From contig OX595989.1 of NCBI GenBank assembly GCA_951394045.1, forward strand, positions 1,054,001-1,118,000: a stretch of 64,000 nucleotides of DNA, written 5' to 3'. Position numbers and translations under genes: made by a program. Shown here one piece after another: positions 39,380-51,485 of the stretch (positions are counted from its first letter, which is position 1; each line of letters begins with the position of its first letter). Source of the stretch: Nitzschia sp. DOCU1 (lineage: Eukaryota; Bacillariophyta; Bacillariophyceae; Bacillariales; Bacillariaceae). The notes under the pieces were generated by a model, which saw only the letters and a program-made list of their open reading frames with translations, ran no database searches and was not told where the DNA came from.

Positions 39380-42347
39380 TTACCAACCCTCATTACCAGA
39401 ATTGCCTCCACCGCCGTAATATCGACGAGTGCCTCCAGGTCCGCTGTTGTCGAAGCGACGGTTGCCTCCACTGCCACGCTCATTTCTGCCGCCACTGTAG
39501 CCACCATCGCGACTGCTTCCACCACTGTATCCACCGCGTTCACTCCTGCCGCCACTGTAGCCACCATCGCGACTGCTTCCACCACGGTTTTCGTGGTTGG
39601 ACCAACGATTCTCCCTCCTGACGCCCTGGTAACCACCACCCCTACTGGCTTGGTAGGGGCTGTTACCTTGATAGCTATTTCGGAAATTGCCACCCCGTCC
39701 AGGCGGACCTCCACGTGAGTTTCTATCGAATTTGCCTCCTCGACCACCACCTAGGGGGCGACCGAAGTTACTGTCGCGTTCGATTTCGAGTTCCTCAAGA
39801 ATACTGAAAGAAGCACCCCCGGCGTCAATATTTTTGCTGAATTCGACGAGCTTCTTTGCATCTTCAACCTGGAAACAAAACAAAAGAATGAGCGATTTTC
39901 ACGAATCGATGGATTCAGCACTCGGCACTAAGCACTCACACTCATATCAAAGAAGGCAACTCCAGTTTCCGGATTGGATTGGATCTTGCCAACTTCGCTC
40001 TCAAAAGACATGCCACCGTCCTCTCGGCTCATTCGAGCAAGCTTGCCAACTGTAAACATGACGTCGCCAGGCGATACTGGACGACCTCTGGTGTTCGACA
40101 TTTCAACCGTTACCAAGCCAACTTCTCCAGTGATAAGAGATCTACTTTGAACTTCCGTCGAGCGTCTGGAGATTGCGGCAAGGCAACGCGCGACCACATC
40201 TTCGGGGCTGTCGCCATCCTCGAGCAAAGCCCTTGCTGCATCCTTGAAATATTTTGATGTTTCGTCTGGAATCCCGCTGCATGCAACAGCCGATGTCTTT
40301 GCGGCAGCGCGCAAAGCAGCCTCGATCGAAGGTGGGCCTGCCAAATCGAATTTGAATCCGTGTCCAAGGTCTTTCTCAATGCGGACAATGTCGCGTTGCT
40401 GATTTCGTCCAAACAACAAGACAGATACTCCCTTGTTTCCTGCCCGTCCAGTTCTACCAGATCGATGAACATACGTGTCGACGTCACGAGGAGGATCGAA
40501 TTGGACAACAAGGTCAACATTCTGAATATCAATACCTCGCGCCGCAACATCTGTGGCAACTAGCACATTAAAGGCCCCGGCTCGGAAAGCAGCCAAAGTT
40601 GCGTCGCGCTGTTTTTGTCCGACATCACCGTGTAAGGCCTACGTATCAGGGAGAATAGGGTAAGGGATAAGCATAAATAAGTCATCCAAAGGGTGCGAAG
40701 CGCAGCGGAGACCCTACCTGAGCTGTCAAAGTCTTGAAAACGCCACCAGACACGAGCTCATCAGCCTCGCGCTTCGTTTCTGTAAACACGATTGTCTTTC
40801 CGAAAATCTTCTGCTGCATGGCATGGTTGTTGTTACTCTTTCTCTTTTTTGCGGCAGCAGCAATGACGTTAACTGGTTCATCACTATCTCTTTCAGCGTC
40901 CGATTCCTCGCCAACACCCTTCATGTCTTTGGAAATTTCAATGGCAATAATGTCCTCGAGCATCGCTTTCTTCGACTCCAAACCCGGAGGGACTTGAATA
41001 GCAACATGACGCACCGTCGTTGCTACTCGTGCACCTCCAGCCTCACCCGTGGAATCAATGGCAAGCACATTTTCTTGATATCGCTTTCCAATCTCTTTGA
41101 CCCAAGGAGGCGTTGTTGCAGAAAAAAGGAGACATTGAGGTTTCTTTCCATTGGCCTCACCCAAACCGTCGAGAATAGTCTCTACGTCGTCCGAAAAGCC
41201 CATATCCAACATGGAATCCGCCTCGTCAAGAACACTTGGAGGAGAAACGAAGTGAGTCAACAGTGAGTGGTCGTCAAGCACGCCCCAGAAAGCTTTCTAC
41301 TCCTTACACAATATCACAATTGTCCAGCTTCAAATTTCCACGTTCGATATGATCAATAATTCTTCCTGGGGTGCCGACGAGAACATCCAAGCCTTGGCGT
41401 AAAGCACGATTCTTTCACATCGAGGAAATTATCGTCAGAACAATATAAAAAGAACGAAAAGGACCACCGCCGAAATTCTACATACCTGTGCATCATACGA
41501 GACGCCTCCGTAAAATACTTCGGTGAAAAGCCCCAAGGGACGTGCAACCGCTGCCAGTTCTTCTTGGACTTGACGAGCCAATTCTCTCGTCGGACAAAGA
41601 ATCAACATGGAGACCGGTCGGCCCCGAGCCATACGTCCCGTAGCCGGGTCACGGTATCCCTTTTCTTCCATCCATGTAATCAACCGTGTGAGACTAGGAA
41701 GTCCAAATGCCAAAGTTTTTCCCGTTCCTGTACGACTTCGTCCAATTACATCCCTTCCAGCCATGATGGGGTCAAAAGCTTCTCCTTGTACGGGAGTGAA
41801 ATGGGTGATTCCTTTTTCTGACAAAACGTCAATCACATCTTGAGATAATCCAGCCTCCACCCAACGAGGATTGCTTGTGGATAGAAACTTGGGATCTTGA
41901 AAGTTGACGGGGTCAATCTGAATTCAAGTGTGACATGTCAGACAGCGAATCAAAATAGTATAAAATGGGCGTCGATCGGCACAATTGTACCTCTCAGCAC
42001 AAGATGGATCTACTTACCGTCTCGACGAGCTTTGGTGGAACCGGGTGAGAATCTTTCATATGGGCCTTCTTTGGCGCCTCTGCTTCTGCAAATGCCTCTC
42101 CCAGCAGACTGTCCAGCGTAGCATCCAAATCTTCATCGACTTGTTGTGCGACACCACGTGCCGATGAAAACTGACGAAAAATTCCTTGATTGGCGGCAGT
42201 CGACAAGTGTTGAAACGGCCGTGTAGCGGCTCCATTGGAGCGAGTCGTAAAGGCCTGGACCAGAACACGCTTAGGAACTTTCCTCGACAGCATCATCATC
42301 GAGAACATCATCATTCCGATCTTTGACAAGTTTCTCCAAACAGGCAT
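39380..42347 (-). CDS. DEAD-box RNA helicase with GUCT domain and RGG tail, probably mitochondrial
   Basis: Six exons: 42347-42018, 41917-41486, 41411-41308, 41234-40718, 40638-39940 and 39868-39380. They join in frame at GT-AG sites and give 856 residues. Motifs: the [16 protein letters not shown]-region, motif I SRTGTGKT (171-178), [29 protein letters not shown] with DEAD split by exon 3/4, SAT (327-329), [24 protein letters not shown] and [10 protein letters not shown] (519-528). A GUCT-like domain follows (about 610-700, including [17 protein letters not shown]), and then a Gly/Arg/Ser/Tyr-rich tail with SRDGGYSGG repeats (735-856). This layout matches DDX21/Gu and the plant PMH/RH3 organelle helicases, which help group II intron splicing and rRNA assembly (family knowledge). 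The N-terminus is rich in Arg, Ser and Met without acidic residues for 65 positions, as in a mitochondrial presequence. Confidence 0.93.
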
Positions 42348-43038
42348 GACGGAGATTTCTCAGAAAACTTGGAAATGTCAGAACTTTCTTTCGTTCAATT
42401 AAAGTGTGCCGAACAAGGAATGAAGTAAATCAACTCCTTCAAGACAGACTGGTACTGTGAATTAATCTCCAGCAGCAAACTAAATAGCAATAGTTCGTTT
42501 GATATATACAAAAGAACCTTGAAAAGAAGAATTATGTTAACAGGTGTGCGTGTGTTGGTGTGGTCGTTGGATTCTCGCAGATGGGCCGACGACGTCCAGT
42601 GATTCTGTCCTTCTGCGAAAAAAAGTGGGTGGAGAGAAGTGATGTGTTTTGTGCGATTATGATTGGTTCCCTGGAAAATCCCGTAGAAGGTCGTACAGAG
42701 TCTACGAAACGTTCGCACCAAGGTTGTCATCACCACGTGGAGTGATGGCGAAATCGATCGTATGATATGTTATACAGACGTAGCGTATCTATAGGTTAGT
42801 ATTACACATTTATGCCAGTATCCAATGCGCGCGTACGTCATGTAGATTTTCACATTGGCATCAAAAATTGTGACCAGGCAGACTTTTGCTTTTGGACTAT
42901 TGGTAATTGATCATCACGATGCGATCGAAACCCGTCAACATCATTTCTCTTTCAAAGAGACGGCGTGTTGACTCATTGCCAATATGTATGAAGGAGCCGA
43001 TGGAGGAGTCGCTGATGGATAATCGCTCGACATGATGC
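42348..43038. other. Intergenic region
   Basis: Lies between the start of the mitochondrial-type helicase and the stop of the PhoD-like gene. No gene is recognised. It should hold the helicase promoter on its left side. Confidence 0.4.
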
Positions 43039-44759
43039 TCACGGCTTCTTGGAGCTAGCAGTAGTGCGAGCACAAGTTGGTTGAGGAGTTCTTCCTCGTC
43101 GTCTTCGACGGACTAGAAGATACGCGGGGATCAGGAAGGGGAGCGTGAAGAAGGCGACGATTGCGAGCACTGAGCGGACATGTCCCAGCATGTCCTGCAT
43201 CACTCCGACGCGACCGCGGTAGGGCAGACAAACCCATTCGCCAGCAACTAACGGATGCTGCTCGGCCACCTCTCGATCAAAGTCGTCTTTGGACAAGGAT
43301 GTTGACATGGCCGATTTACCAGAAAGCTGATCCATTCGAATCTTACTTGACAATAGCGGTCGGCCATCTTCGCCAATGGAACGAAGAGAGACGGTTTGGC
43401 CCTCCCAGTCAAATTCGAGCTCACCAAAGTTTCGTTCCAGAGAATACTGAAGCCCTGTTTTTGCTCCTTCGATACCTCCGTCGTGAGTGATGTTTGGATC
43501 GTCCGACGATATCATCAATTGAGTCCAAGGTCGCAGCTGGTGTAAGATATGCATCGCCGTGCTACCAACAAACACTTCGATTCTCTCCCGAACAGATGGG
43601 TGATGATCCGGCTTGTCCAGCGGCCGAGCGTTGACGCGGCCCCATGAGTGAGTCATTCCACTTGTGGTCATCTCCACCACGGGTCGTTGAAACTCCAGAT
43701 CGCTGCGCTTTCGGCAGTCCTTGCGCATAAGTTGCGTCATGTGCACATCGCCACTGATGAGAATCGTGGATGCAGCGGAATCTCCCAGAATCGCGTCCAT
43801 TAGTCGTTGTTGGCTTCTCGGAAAGGCGGACCAGCTTTCGGCGACGTTGGGATTTGAGAAGATGTTTGCATTGACCTGCAGTCCGTTCACGACAACGTTG
43901 ACTGCTGCTCGAGAATTTGAGATGGCCTCTTCGAACCATTCCCATTGTGCTGGACCCAAGAAGTCGCCGATTATCTCGCTCGGGTAGTAGGCATGGTTTC
44001 CCTCGAGCCAAGGGTCTTTATTGGTACGCACGTCGAGTACAAAGACAGCAACCGTCTTGTTGGAGTACACTGGCCGACCCAGTGACGGCGAACATACAGC
44101 ATCGGGATCGATACAAGCTTCATCGTCGGGCACGAGTTCCTGACCTTCAATCCGATCAAAGTCAAAGAGCTTTACTCCATATACTCCAAGTCCACTGGCA
44201 GCACGCTGAGCCATGGGAGACTCAATTGGCTCCCCAAGAAAATCAATGAAAGCATTGGTAGTCTCGTACTTGTGGGGGTAGTTCTTGTCACCATTGTCGC
44301 ATCCATAGTCGTGATCTGTGCCCGAAATCCACGAAACAAAGTTGAGCATTTTGATCCAAGTTTACCTGAATCTCCTCCCCCCCAGATCTTACCATCAATA
44401 GTCCCAAAGATTGTCATATTACTTTCCACCAGCCGTCTGTAGTCGATATTTTCACGCTGTCGTTCATACAACCACCTTACCCGATCGGGTCTGGCACACT
44501 CCTTTTCTTCGCGGAATTGCGACCAAGAAGAAGTGTCCTCCGAACCTATGCTATCTGCAAACACGATGAATTGTGTATTTGAGTACTGGCATCATTGAAC
44601 ATTGCACAATCCTAATAAAGTCGTACCAGCGTAGATCGAATCCCCACCCCAAACAAACGCCGCCGGTTTCCGAGATTCTATGATTGACCACATTTTGTTC
44701 TCTCGGCTCTGCTCATTGCAGGATCCGAATGCAATTCTGGAGTATCTCCTTGTCGTCAT
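43039..44759 (-). CDS. PhoD-like metallophosphatase with C-terminal membrane anchor
   Basis: Exons 44759-44627, 44554-44393 and 44315-43039 join in frame (GTACGA...GCAG and GTAAGA...ACAG introns), giving 523 residues. PhoD enzymes are metal-dependent phosphomonoesterases or phosphodiesterases. Family features: SRIAFGSCNEQ at the N-terminus, FVWGGDSIYADS (the GDxIY metal block, about 37-46), IDDHDYGCDNGD (about 97-108, the WDDHDYG block), SGDVHMTQ (about 286-293) and MTTSGMTHSW. Both introns split the codon for an aspartate of a metal motif. Near the C-terminus a single hydrophobic span (VLAIVAFFTLPFLIPAYLL, about 481-500) is followed by an Arg-rich tail. No signal peptide is visible at the ATG chosen; a stop codon lies a few codons upstream, so a leader would need an upstream exon that was not found. 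Likely roles are phosphate scavenging or organellar phosphoester turnover. Confidence 0.87.
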
Positions 44760-45283
44760 TCTTCTTCGCACCAAGATTGTTCCACTCTACTTCTTTTCAC
44801 AAGCACGATTCCAGGACCGGTTTCGCAAAGGCAACAGCGGTGGCGTTATCTTCTTGCTCTCGCAAACAACTTCGGCAACAAAGCTACCAGGCTGGATAGG
44901 CATAACAAGATGCCAATGCATTTTTATAGAAGCGACTAAGCGATTTTTTTTTCTTCTTTACAAGCGGCGGAGGGTTGCGTTTGTCAAAAAGATTCCTTCT
45001 CGCTAACTTCGTCAACCTTAGATTCGATGATTCCTTTCAGCAGGCACGGGAAATCTCGAATCTTGAATCTTCCGTTCATAAAAAATGAGATTGCGTACGC
45101 GTGTCCGTACGTACCTGACTGTTCATGTGTTCGTATGAATCGTAGCACTAACGGTGTACGTAAGTACGAAACTTGCATAATAAGTGGTAAGCATAACGCA
45201 CGCGTGTCAACTACTCTCTCGTAAATACTGCGAGTAGAGAAGCTGTTGTAACAAATGGCTTTTGACGTAGCGACATCCTAATG
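44760..45283. other. Intergenic region
   Basis: Lies between the 5' end of the PhoD-like gene and the 3' end of the LSD1-like gene. Short CGTACG and GTACGT palindromes recur (about 45096-45114, 45160-45170 and 45285-45293). No gene is recognised. A missing first exon of the PhoD-like gene could lie here. Confidence 0.35.
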
Positions 45284-48200
45284 TTACGTTCGTACGACTT
45301 CGAGTACTAGCTCGGTGTTTTCTTTCAGGCAATGGGAGGTTACGCCTCGGAGCGTTGACAACGGCCCTTGTCCTATAGCCTGGCCATCGATGCTGACAAC
45401 CACATCATGCTCTCTAGGTCCATCCGATCCATTGGTAGTGGTTGCAACAATAGTCAGAAACTGTTTACCACCTCGGAAAACCACCGACAGCGCAAGCCCC
45501 CACGGTTCAGTATTAGATCCACGCTTCACAGTAACCGTATGCGTGGCCTTTTCGAGCTCGGAGGATAGTGGTGCGTCCATAGTTTCTTCCAGCTCTAACT
45601 GATGGACTTCTGCTGTGCTCTCGTCCGAATCGTAGTCGCCATCGGATTCCTCAGCTTGTGCGCTGGATTCAGCCTTAGAAAGCGACTCGATTCCTCCCAT
45701 ATCCAAATTTCCAGGAAGACTAACTTTCTCCTTTGTTGTAGGTACCGCACCGAACTGAGCCAGTAGATTGTGGTTGAAAAACGATGCCACTTCAGTTGAT
45801 GTTTTTTGGGCTGTGACTGGTTGCTCTGCTTTCTGGTCATATGGATCATCCTTGGCCTTCTTTCGATGGTTGGTGCAGCGAAAGTTTCGGCCTCGCTTGC
45901 TGAAATCCCAATTCTGGTCTTCTGCGCATGGAAGATGAAAAACTTTTTCGCAGCCTACCCTTGAGCACCGAATCGTCGCCCCACCGACGGAACACGCGGC
46001 GCAAACTTTAGCCTCATCTATCGCAACGAACACGTTCTTGTATTCGTGTCGCATCCGACTATCTTCGATTTCGGCAGTATCACAAATCGACGTGTACTTG
46101 ATGCAATTTTCGTGGACCAAGGCGTGACGTCGTCCGAACTGAAAGGCAAGAAGCTGCCCCACGTTAGAATCGGTTTCGAACGTTCCACAGAGACAACAAA
46201 AAAGCGAAGATGATGCGGGATTTTTCGTTCGATAGAAATCCATAGAGATGCGGTCACAACTGATTGTATAATCGTTGGACTGTTTCCGATGCAAATCACA
46301 GAAGAAAATTTTCCCGTCTCGTTCAAAACGCCAGCCAGCATCTTCGGAACAGCTGAAATGGAAAACTCTGTAGCAGTTTTCTGCCGTGCAACCAATCGTC
46401 GCCCCGCCTTGTCTGCAAAGAGTGCAATTCAATGACTTGCCCCGATTCACAGCTCTGATCACATTCTTCCACTTCGAGTCCATAACTTCTACTTCCGGGC
46501 TGTATTCGGCACAGTTATTGTGAACGAGTACCTGCCTTGCCCCTCTTTTGAACGCTAGAAGCGATCCTTCTCGAATTTGACCCCCCACTTTATGGCACAT
46601 GTTACATCGGAGGTCGGTTGTCGGATTCATATGCCGATACAGCGCGACGGGTATTATACGATCGATGTCCTTTTCTTCATCGGCCTTGAGTTGAATGGTC
46701 TTAACAATCTCTTTCGCAGCCCGTAGACCTGACAGCATTGCACCATGGGCCATACTTGGATGTAACGCCGTTGTGTGCTAATGATTGAATAGAAACGCAT
46801 CATGAGGAAACGATGAAGGAAACATCCAAACACCTCACAATTTTTACGCACCTCGCCAGCAAAGAAGAGCCGCATAATTTCAGACCCTTCGAGTAGTAGT
46901 GAGTCCCCATTCCCATTCACTGGCGATTGAAGTAAGTGGAAATCTTGATCAGTTGCCCCTGGCGGGAGAAAAGTGTAAGAACCACGACAATATTTGTCCT
47001 GGCCCCACCTCGTAAATCGAAATGCAGTCGGCTCCGGAACAGATTCATTAGAGAAGATTGTTCTCAATGCGGTCATCACCTCGTCCACCAATTCCTTGTC
47101 CGACAAGTACTCGCAAGCAACGGCTTCTTTCCCCGATACAAGAGACATAAGGATTGCCGGGGCGTCGTCACCAGACCCGAGGCAACGACCAATATCGAAG
47201 AACATGTAGTGATGCGGGTGGACGCCGGACACGTTACCAAACAAGCATTCATCTCCTTCTTTAAAAACCCCTTCCTGCCTCCAGAACGGCCTTGAAAACT
47301 TAAAATATACCTTATCTAGCAGCCCGAAACCTACGTTTGCAATCGCGTCAACTTTAGAGAAAGGAAGTGGTGGTTGGAACGACAGCGTATCCCTGGAATC
47401 CTCCCCGCTGGAAATCGACTCTTTCAGAACTCCCAAAGGGCACGCGCACACGACAAAATCGAAAAACTTCGTCTTCCCGCCATCTTGTGATGTCACGCTA
47501 CAGGAATCCGACAGCTCGGCCATTTTCTGGCTTCGTCCAAACCGATCGCGTCCGTACGGAAGTGTCGTAGTTTTGCGGGCGTATTCAACCTGCCCCACTG
47601 GGAAATCAAGCAGCAGTTCAAAGTCGTTTGCTGCAGCTCCTTTGATGGACTCGAGCATGTGATCAATCACCTTTGAATAACCCTGCTTCAGCAATACATG
47701 GTCTCCTTCAAAAGCGTGCCCCTCATCCGCATCCCAGAACTTCATGGACAAGTCGGCAATATTCGCACCCAGAGCGTATTCTAGATTTTTCAAATTCCAC
47801 ATCAACATGCGGTGTTCGTCAGCCGAAAGTTTCGCGAAATCCCCCATCTTGTGATTTAGGATCACCTTGCCCAACTCAACATCAATCGAACGGTCCGACG
47901 AGAGTCGATGCGCAGGCGCTCCAACGCGATGTGGTCCACGGATGGAACCAGGCGTACTGTCAACAAAGACTGAAGAGTACCATCGGACGGCTGCTTGCGG
48001 ATCTTCATTTCCATCAAGTTCAGTCTTTACGACGGTTTCAGGAGCGCTCCAACACTCATCAGCCGCAAGATCAAGGAGCCCATCAAATAGCTTTCCAGAC
48101 TTTTCGTCCATTTTGGAGTCAATCCTCCGCATTCCTTTCCCAAGCATTTGAACTTCTTCGGACGCTGTGACAAAATCTATTCCAGCCTCCTCAGCAACGG

Positions 48201-49626
48201 CCGCCAAGGGATTGTCATCAATACCGTGAATCCAGGATGCACCGAGTTCAATCGGAAATGGTTCCCCTCCAATATTATGAAACGATTGATCCGTCCACAA
48301 GCGACCACCAAGTCTTGGTCTTGCTTCAAATAATGTGATGTGATAATCAAGGCCTGCATCGTTCAATAAAGTAACAAGCTCCTGGCAGCAAGCAACGCCA
48401 GCAATCCCACCTCCGATTACACCAATTTGATACCTTTTCTTAGGTCTTGGTTGCATTGATATTTTCGTACCACCTGCCAACGACGCGGCAGTGCTATCCA
48501 CGCTTGAGATTGCATCTGGTGCGATGCCATCCCATTTCAGGTTGCCCAGGTTATCCTTCTTTATATTCAGCAGGTCTAACACTTTTCCTTGTCTCACCTG
48601 AAGATTTGAAAGCGGGAACCAGGGTGGTAGCGGCGTGTCACGAAGAAAAGTGTGCAAGCCCATTGACGTACGAAGATCGAACTCAGCGTGTTGGTTGTCG
48701 CTGGAAGAAAGCACAGTTGGTAGGACCTCGTACTGGTAGTAGTAGGCGGTATTACCAGGCAAATGATTTCCGCCTTCCTCACAAGCGACTTCTATTGATC
48801 TTGCCAGTTCCATGTCACCAGAGGCCGCTTCTTCAACATTTGCGAAAGTTGCAACTAATACTCTGTATCCTGGGTCGTTTGGCGTCGTCCCCATGACGTA
48901 CTTGAATTTCTGAACAGAGCGATCGTTACTAGTCAGAAGCTGTGGCAGTTCTTTACTCTTTGCCTTTTGAGGAGTTGATCTGGCAGCCGGCGTCGTATGG
49001 CCATTGGTGCTTGCGCCCACAGATTCATCCGACCGTAACTTCTTGTTCTGCTGTTCCGATCCAGTCTCGAGGGCACGTTTAGCCGAATTCACTGTGTGTT
49101 CTATTCCCGAACAATGCTGTTCTGAAGTGCCTTGCGTCGCTGTTAGGCTAGCATCAACTGCCGCCAATACATCATCGCCGGCAGGTTGTAGTGCTGGTGG
49201 TGCTAACCCCTGGCTAGAACTCGCTGAACCTTCCGCCCCGTCTTTTGACGCCTCTCCCGCCACGAAAGACTCGCTACTTGGTCCAGCAGTAACATCGGCG
49301 CTTTGGTGATTTTCCTGGTCGTTTTTCTCGCTGTCGTCTGCTTCGGCATTGGGCAGTGGTAGCTCTGCTAACGCTGCTGGAGTGTGTTCCTCTCTCGTTA
49401 CTACGTCTTGTTGCTGTTTTAGAACCCGTATCCGTCGATTGAGTTCCAGAGAGTCAGCCTGGTCCTGTAACCATAACGCAGACGCTTCTTTCAGAGCCGG
49501 CTGCTCGATCATAACGCCGTAGAAGCGTTTTGTGCCAGCTACGGTTGCGCTGACATAGACCCCATCCCCCGCTTTCCCTCTGTCAGCAGCACCGTGGCTC
49601 GAAGATAGAGTGAAGGTTTCTTCCAC
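45284..49626 (-). CDS. LSD1-like FAD amine oxidase fused to two extended PHD fingers and a PDZ-like domain
   Basis: Exons 49626-46852 and 46777-45284 join in frame (GTGCGT...TTAG intron, 74 bp), giving 1422 residues in the open frame. The FAD-binding amine oxidase domain covers about residues 395-950: YQIGVIGGGIAGVACCQEL, FEARPRLGGRLWTD, ELGASWIHG and the C-terminal FAGEHTTALHPSMAHGAMLSGLRAA. Two extended PHD modules follow, at about 983-1088 and 1119-1229. Each has a CxxC...HxxC pre-finger, then CxxC, CxxxxC, HxxC and CxxH (for example CTLCRQGGATIGC and VFHFSC). A PDZ-like domain ends the protein (about 1338-1421, with EPWGLALSV and DVVVSIDGQAI). No SWIRM domain is seen. LSD1 demethylates mono- and dimethyl-lysine in histone H3, and ePHD fingers bind chromatin. 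The frame stays open without ATG back to about 49698, next to an acceptor-like GCTGTAG. The first exon is therefore probably missing; the first internal ATG is at 49512. Confidence 0.85.
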
Positions 49627-50538
49627 TACAACATTTTCAATGACTTGATGTTTCCGTACCCCTGCCCCCCGACGCCTTGTTCTCTTTTCTTTGCCGTTCT
49701 ACAGCGCAAGTAAACGTCGAGCAAAAAATGTGAGATGTGGTAGACTCATTGGACGCTGGGGATGGGGTGGAATATTAACTATTAAAAGGGAATCGGGCAC
49801 GGAAAGACTATTGGTAATGGTACAGGTAGCTGCCCTTAGGGTGTAGAAGGAGATATGCACCACTTTTTTCACGTTCTGAACAATACATAGCTGGCTCCAT
49901 GCCAGTCTAGTCGTTGTATCGGGATTTGAACACATTCCTTCGAGTCGTCGCGTGTCCACGTAAAAACCCAGCTGTCACTCACCTTTCCATCAGAGGACAT
50001 CTTTCAAACTTGATTTTTAGCCTCTAGACGTTAAGGATAGAGCCTCTAACTATTCCAAGAATGATCTGGGGAACAAACAAGTAGTTAGAACTGAATCGTC
50101 GCCGTCGTTAAGATTAGTTCTGGCACATATCCGATCCTCATGGTCGTTGTGACGAGAGTTTTGACACATCACAGACCTCAGTCAACGGCCACATACCCAC
50201 TACTGTACCCTCCCTACATAGGAGCATTTCTATCAAATGATCATTCCGAGTTGGCAAGACTCAAATCGGACTGCTCGCGCCAGAACACGGCAAGCAAATC
50301 TCCCCCTCTCATCATCCGAGACCCCTCACACACAACAGCGACAAAGAAGGGAAGCCAAAGAACGACGCCCTTGTCAAGTCACAACATATACAAGTGTATC
50401 TACCAGACCCATAATACCATCTATTGTTCTCAACTGCGGTACCAAGCTTTGCTCTGAAAGATCCAGCCTCGTAACGAAAAGAATCCATAATCTCTCTCGA
50501 GTAGTCGACTATCGCGCGCACCAACACAGAACTACAGT
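49627..50538. promoter_or_regulatory. Divergent region upstream of the LSD1-like and double-C2 genes
   Basis: Both neighbouring genes read away from this region. The part next to 49698 on the minus strand continues the LSD1-like frame with basic residues (KEKRTRRRGAGVRKHQ) and begins at a plausible splice acceptor, so an untraced first exon of that gene should lie between about 49720 and 50400. No other gene is recognised. Confidence 0.4.
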
Positions 50539-51485
50539 ATGACGGGCAGAGAACGCTACCAGGTGTCCCTTTCCGCTTTCAATCTTCCAAACAAACGGTG
50601 GTTTGGACGACCATCGCCGTATGCTACTGTGACGATTGTATCCGGACCCCAGCAAGGAAAAGACCTTGGTGCAACGGAACACATTGAACAAACATTGTCC
50701 CCCGAATGGTGCAAAGTGTTCTTTCTAGAATTCTCGGCAGCCGAGATCACGCAGCTGGAAGTTACCATCTGGGACCGTCGGAATGGAATGGATGATCTGT
50801 GGCTTGGAGAGGCAAGATTTGAGGCAACCAGCGTCTTCCAAGAACCGGGAAAAATAAAGTCAGAGCAAATTGGAAGGAGCGAATCTAGCGTGTAAGTGGA
50901 CGAGTATCTAGCTGAGGGGGGAGTCGCCTTTGGATTTTTCGGCTTGTGTGTGGTGCTAAACGAATTGATGGCTTTTTCTCTTGTAGGCTTTGCTGTCACA
51001 TCGAGAAGAGCCAGTTGGGGCCATCACAAGGGCAATTAAATCTGCACTTGCGAGGCTTGGACATGAAGAACGTAGAGCCGGGAGCGTTCGGCCTCGGGCG
51101 CTCGGATCCTTTCTTTGAACTCTCCAAGAAAAATGCAGATTATAGCACAGGGCAAGTGAAGTGGAACGTTGTCTATAGAAGTGAGCACATTGACAATAAT
51201 CTCAATCCATACTGGAGGCCCACTTCAATCGGGCTTGAAACTTTGTGCTATGGCGACTTGAACTGGCCACTCAAAATCACGATACTGGACCACAATGACA
51301 ATGGTATTCACAGAGCGATTGGAGAATTTGAAACAAGGGTCACCGATCTTCAAAATCAAATCGCAATCAAGGGGAATGCCGACCGGGAAATGGCGATTCC
51401 CCTCATCAAACAGGGGAAGTTCAAGACCTACGGTCTGATTTGTGTTCTTAAGGCAACCGTCGAGGAAGCAGCGGGTGGAGTCTGA
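50539..51485 (+). CDS. Copine-like double C2-domain protein without vWA domain
   Basis: Exons 50539-50891 and 50987-51485 join across a 95-bp GTAAGT...TTGTAG intron, giving 283 residues. C2A spans about residues 5-115 (SPYATVTIV, LSPEWCKVFFLEF, EVTIWDRRNGMDDLWLGEA). C2B spans about 135-280, with the copine-type SDPFFELSK, VVYRSEHIDNNLNPYWRP, LCYGDLNWPLKITILDHND and HRAIGEFETRV. C2B keeps Asp residues in both loops (the SDP block and DHND), so Ca2+-dependent phospholipid binding is likely. C2A loop 1 reads GRPSPYA without an aspartate, so it may not bind calcium. Copines continue with a von Willebrand A domain; here the protein stops after C2B. It may be a truncated paralogue or an independent membrane adaptor (inference). 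Confidence 0.85.

Noticed and set aside
39232..39750. 172-residue Val/Ala/Glu-rich frame on the minus strand
   Set aside because: It overlaps the last exon of the mitochondrial helicase in another frame; its repeats are the RGG repeats read out of frame.
43039..44759. PhoD-like gene read as a frameshifted pseudogene
   Set aside because: The frame changes coincide with GT-AG introns that rejoin the metal-binding motifs GDSIYADS and IDDHDYG exactly in frame, so the gene is intact.
49626..49698. GTG at 49626 as the true start of the LSD1-like protein
   Set aside because: GTG is not expected as a start in nuclear genes, and the frame continues upstream to a splice-acceptor-like site; the coordinate marks only the supported open frame.
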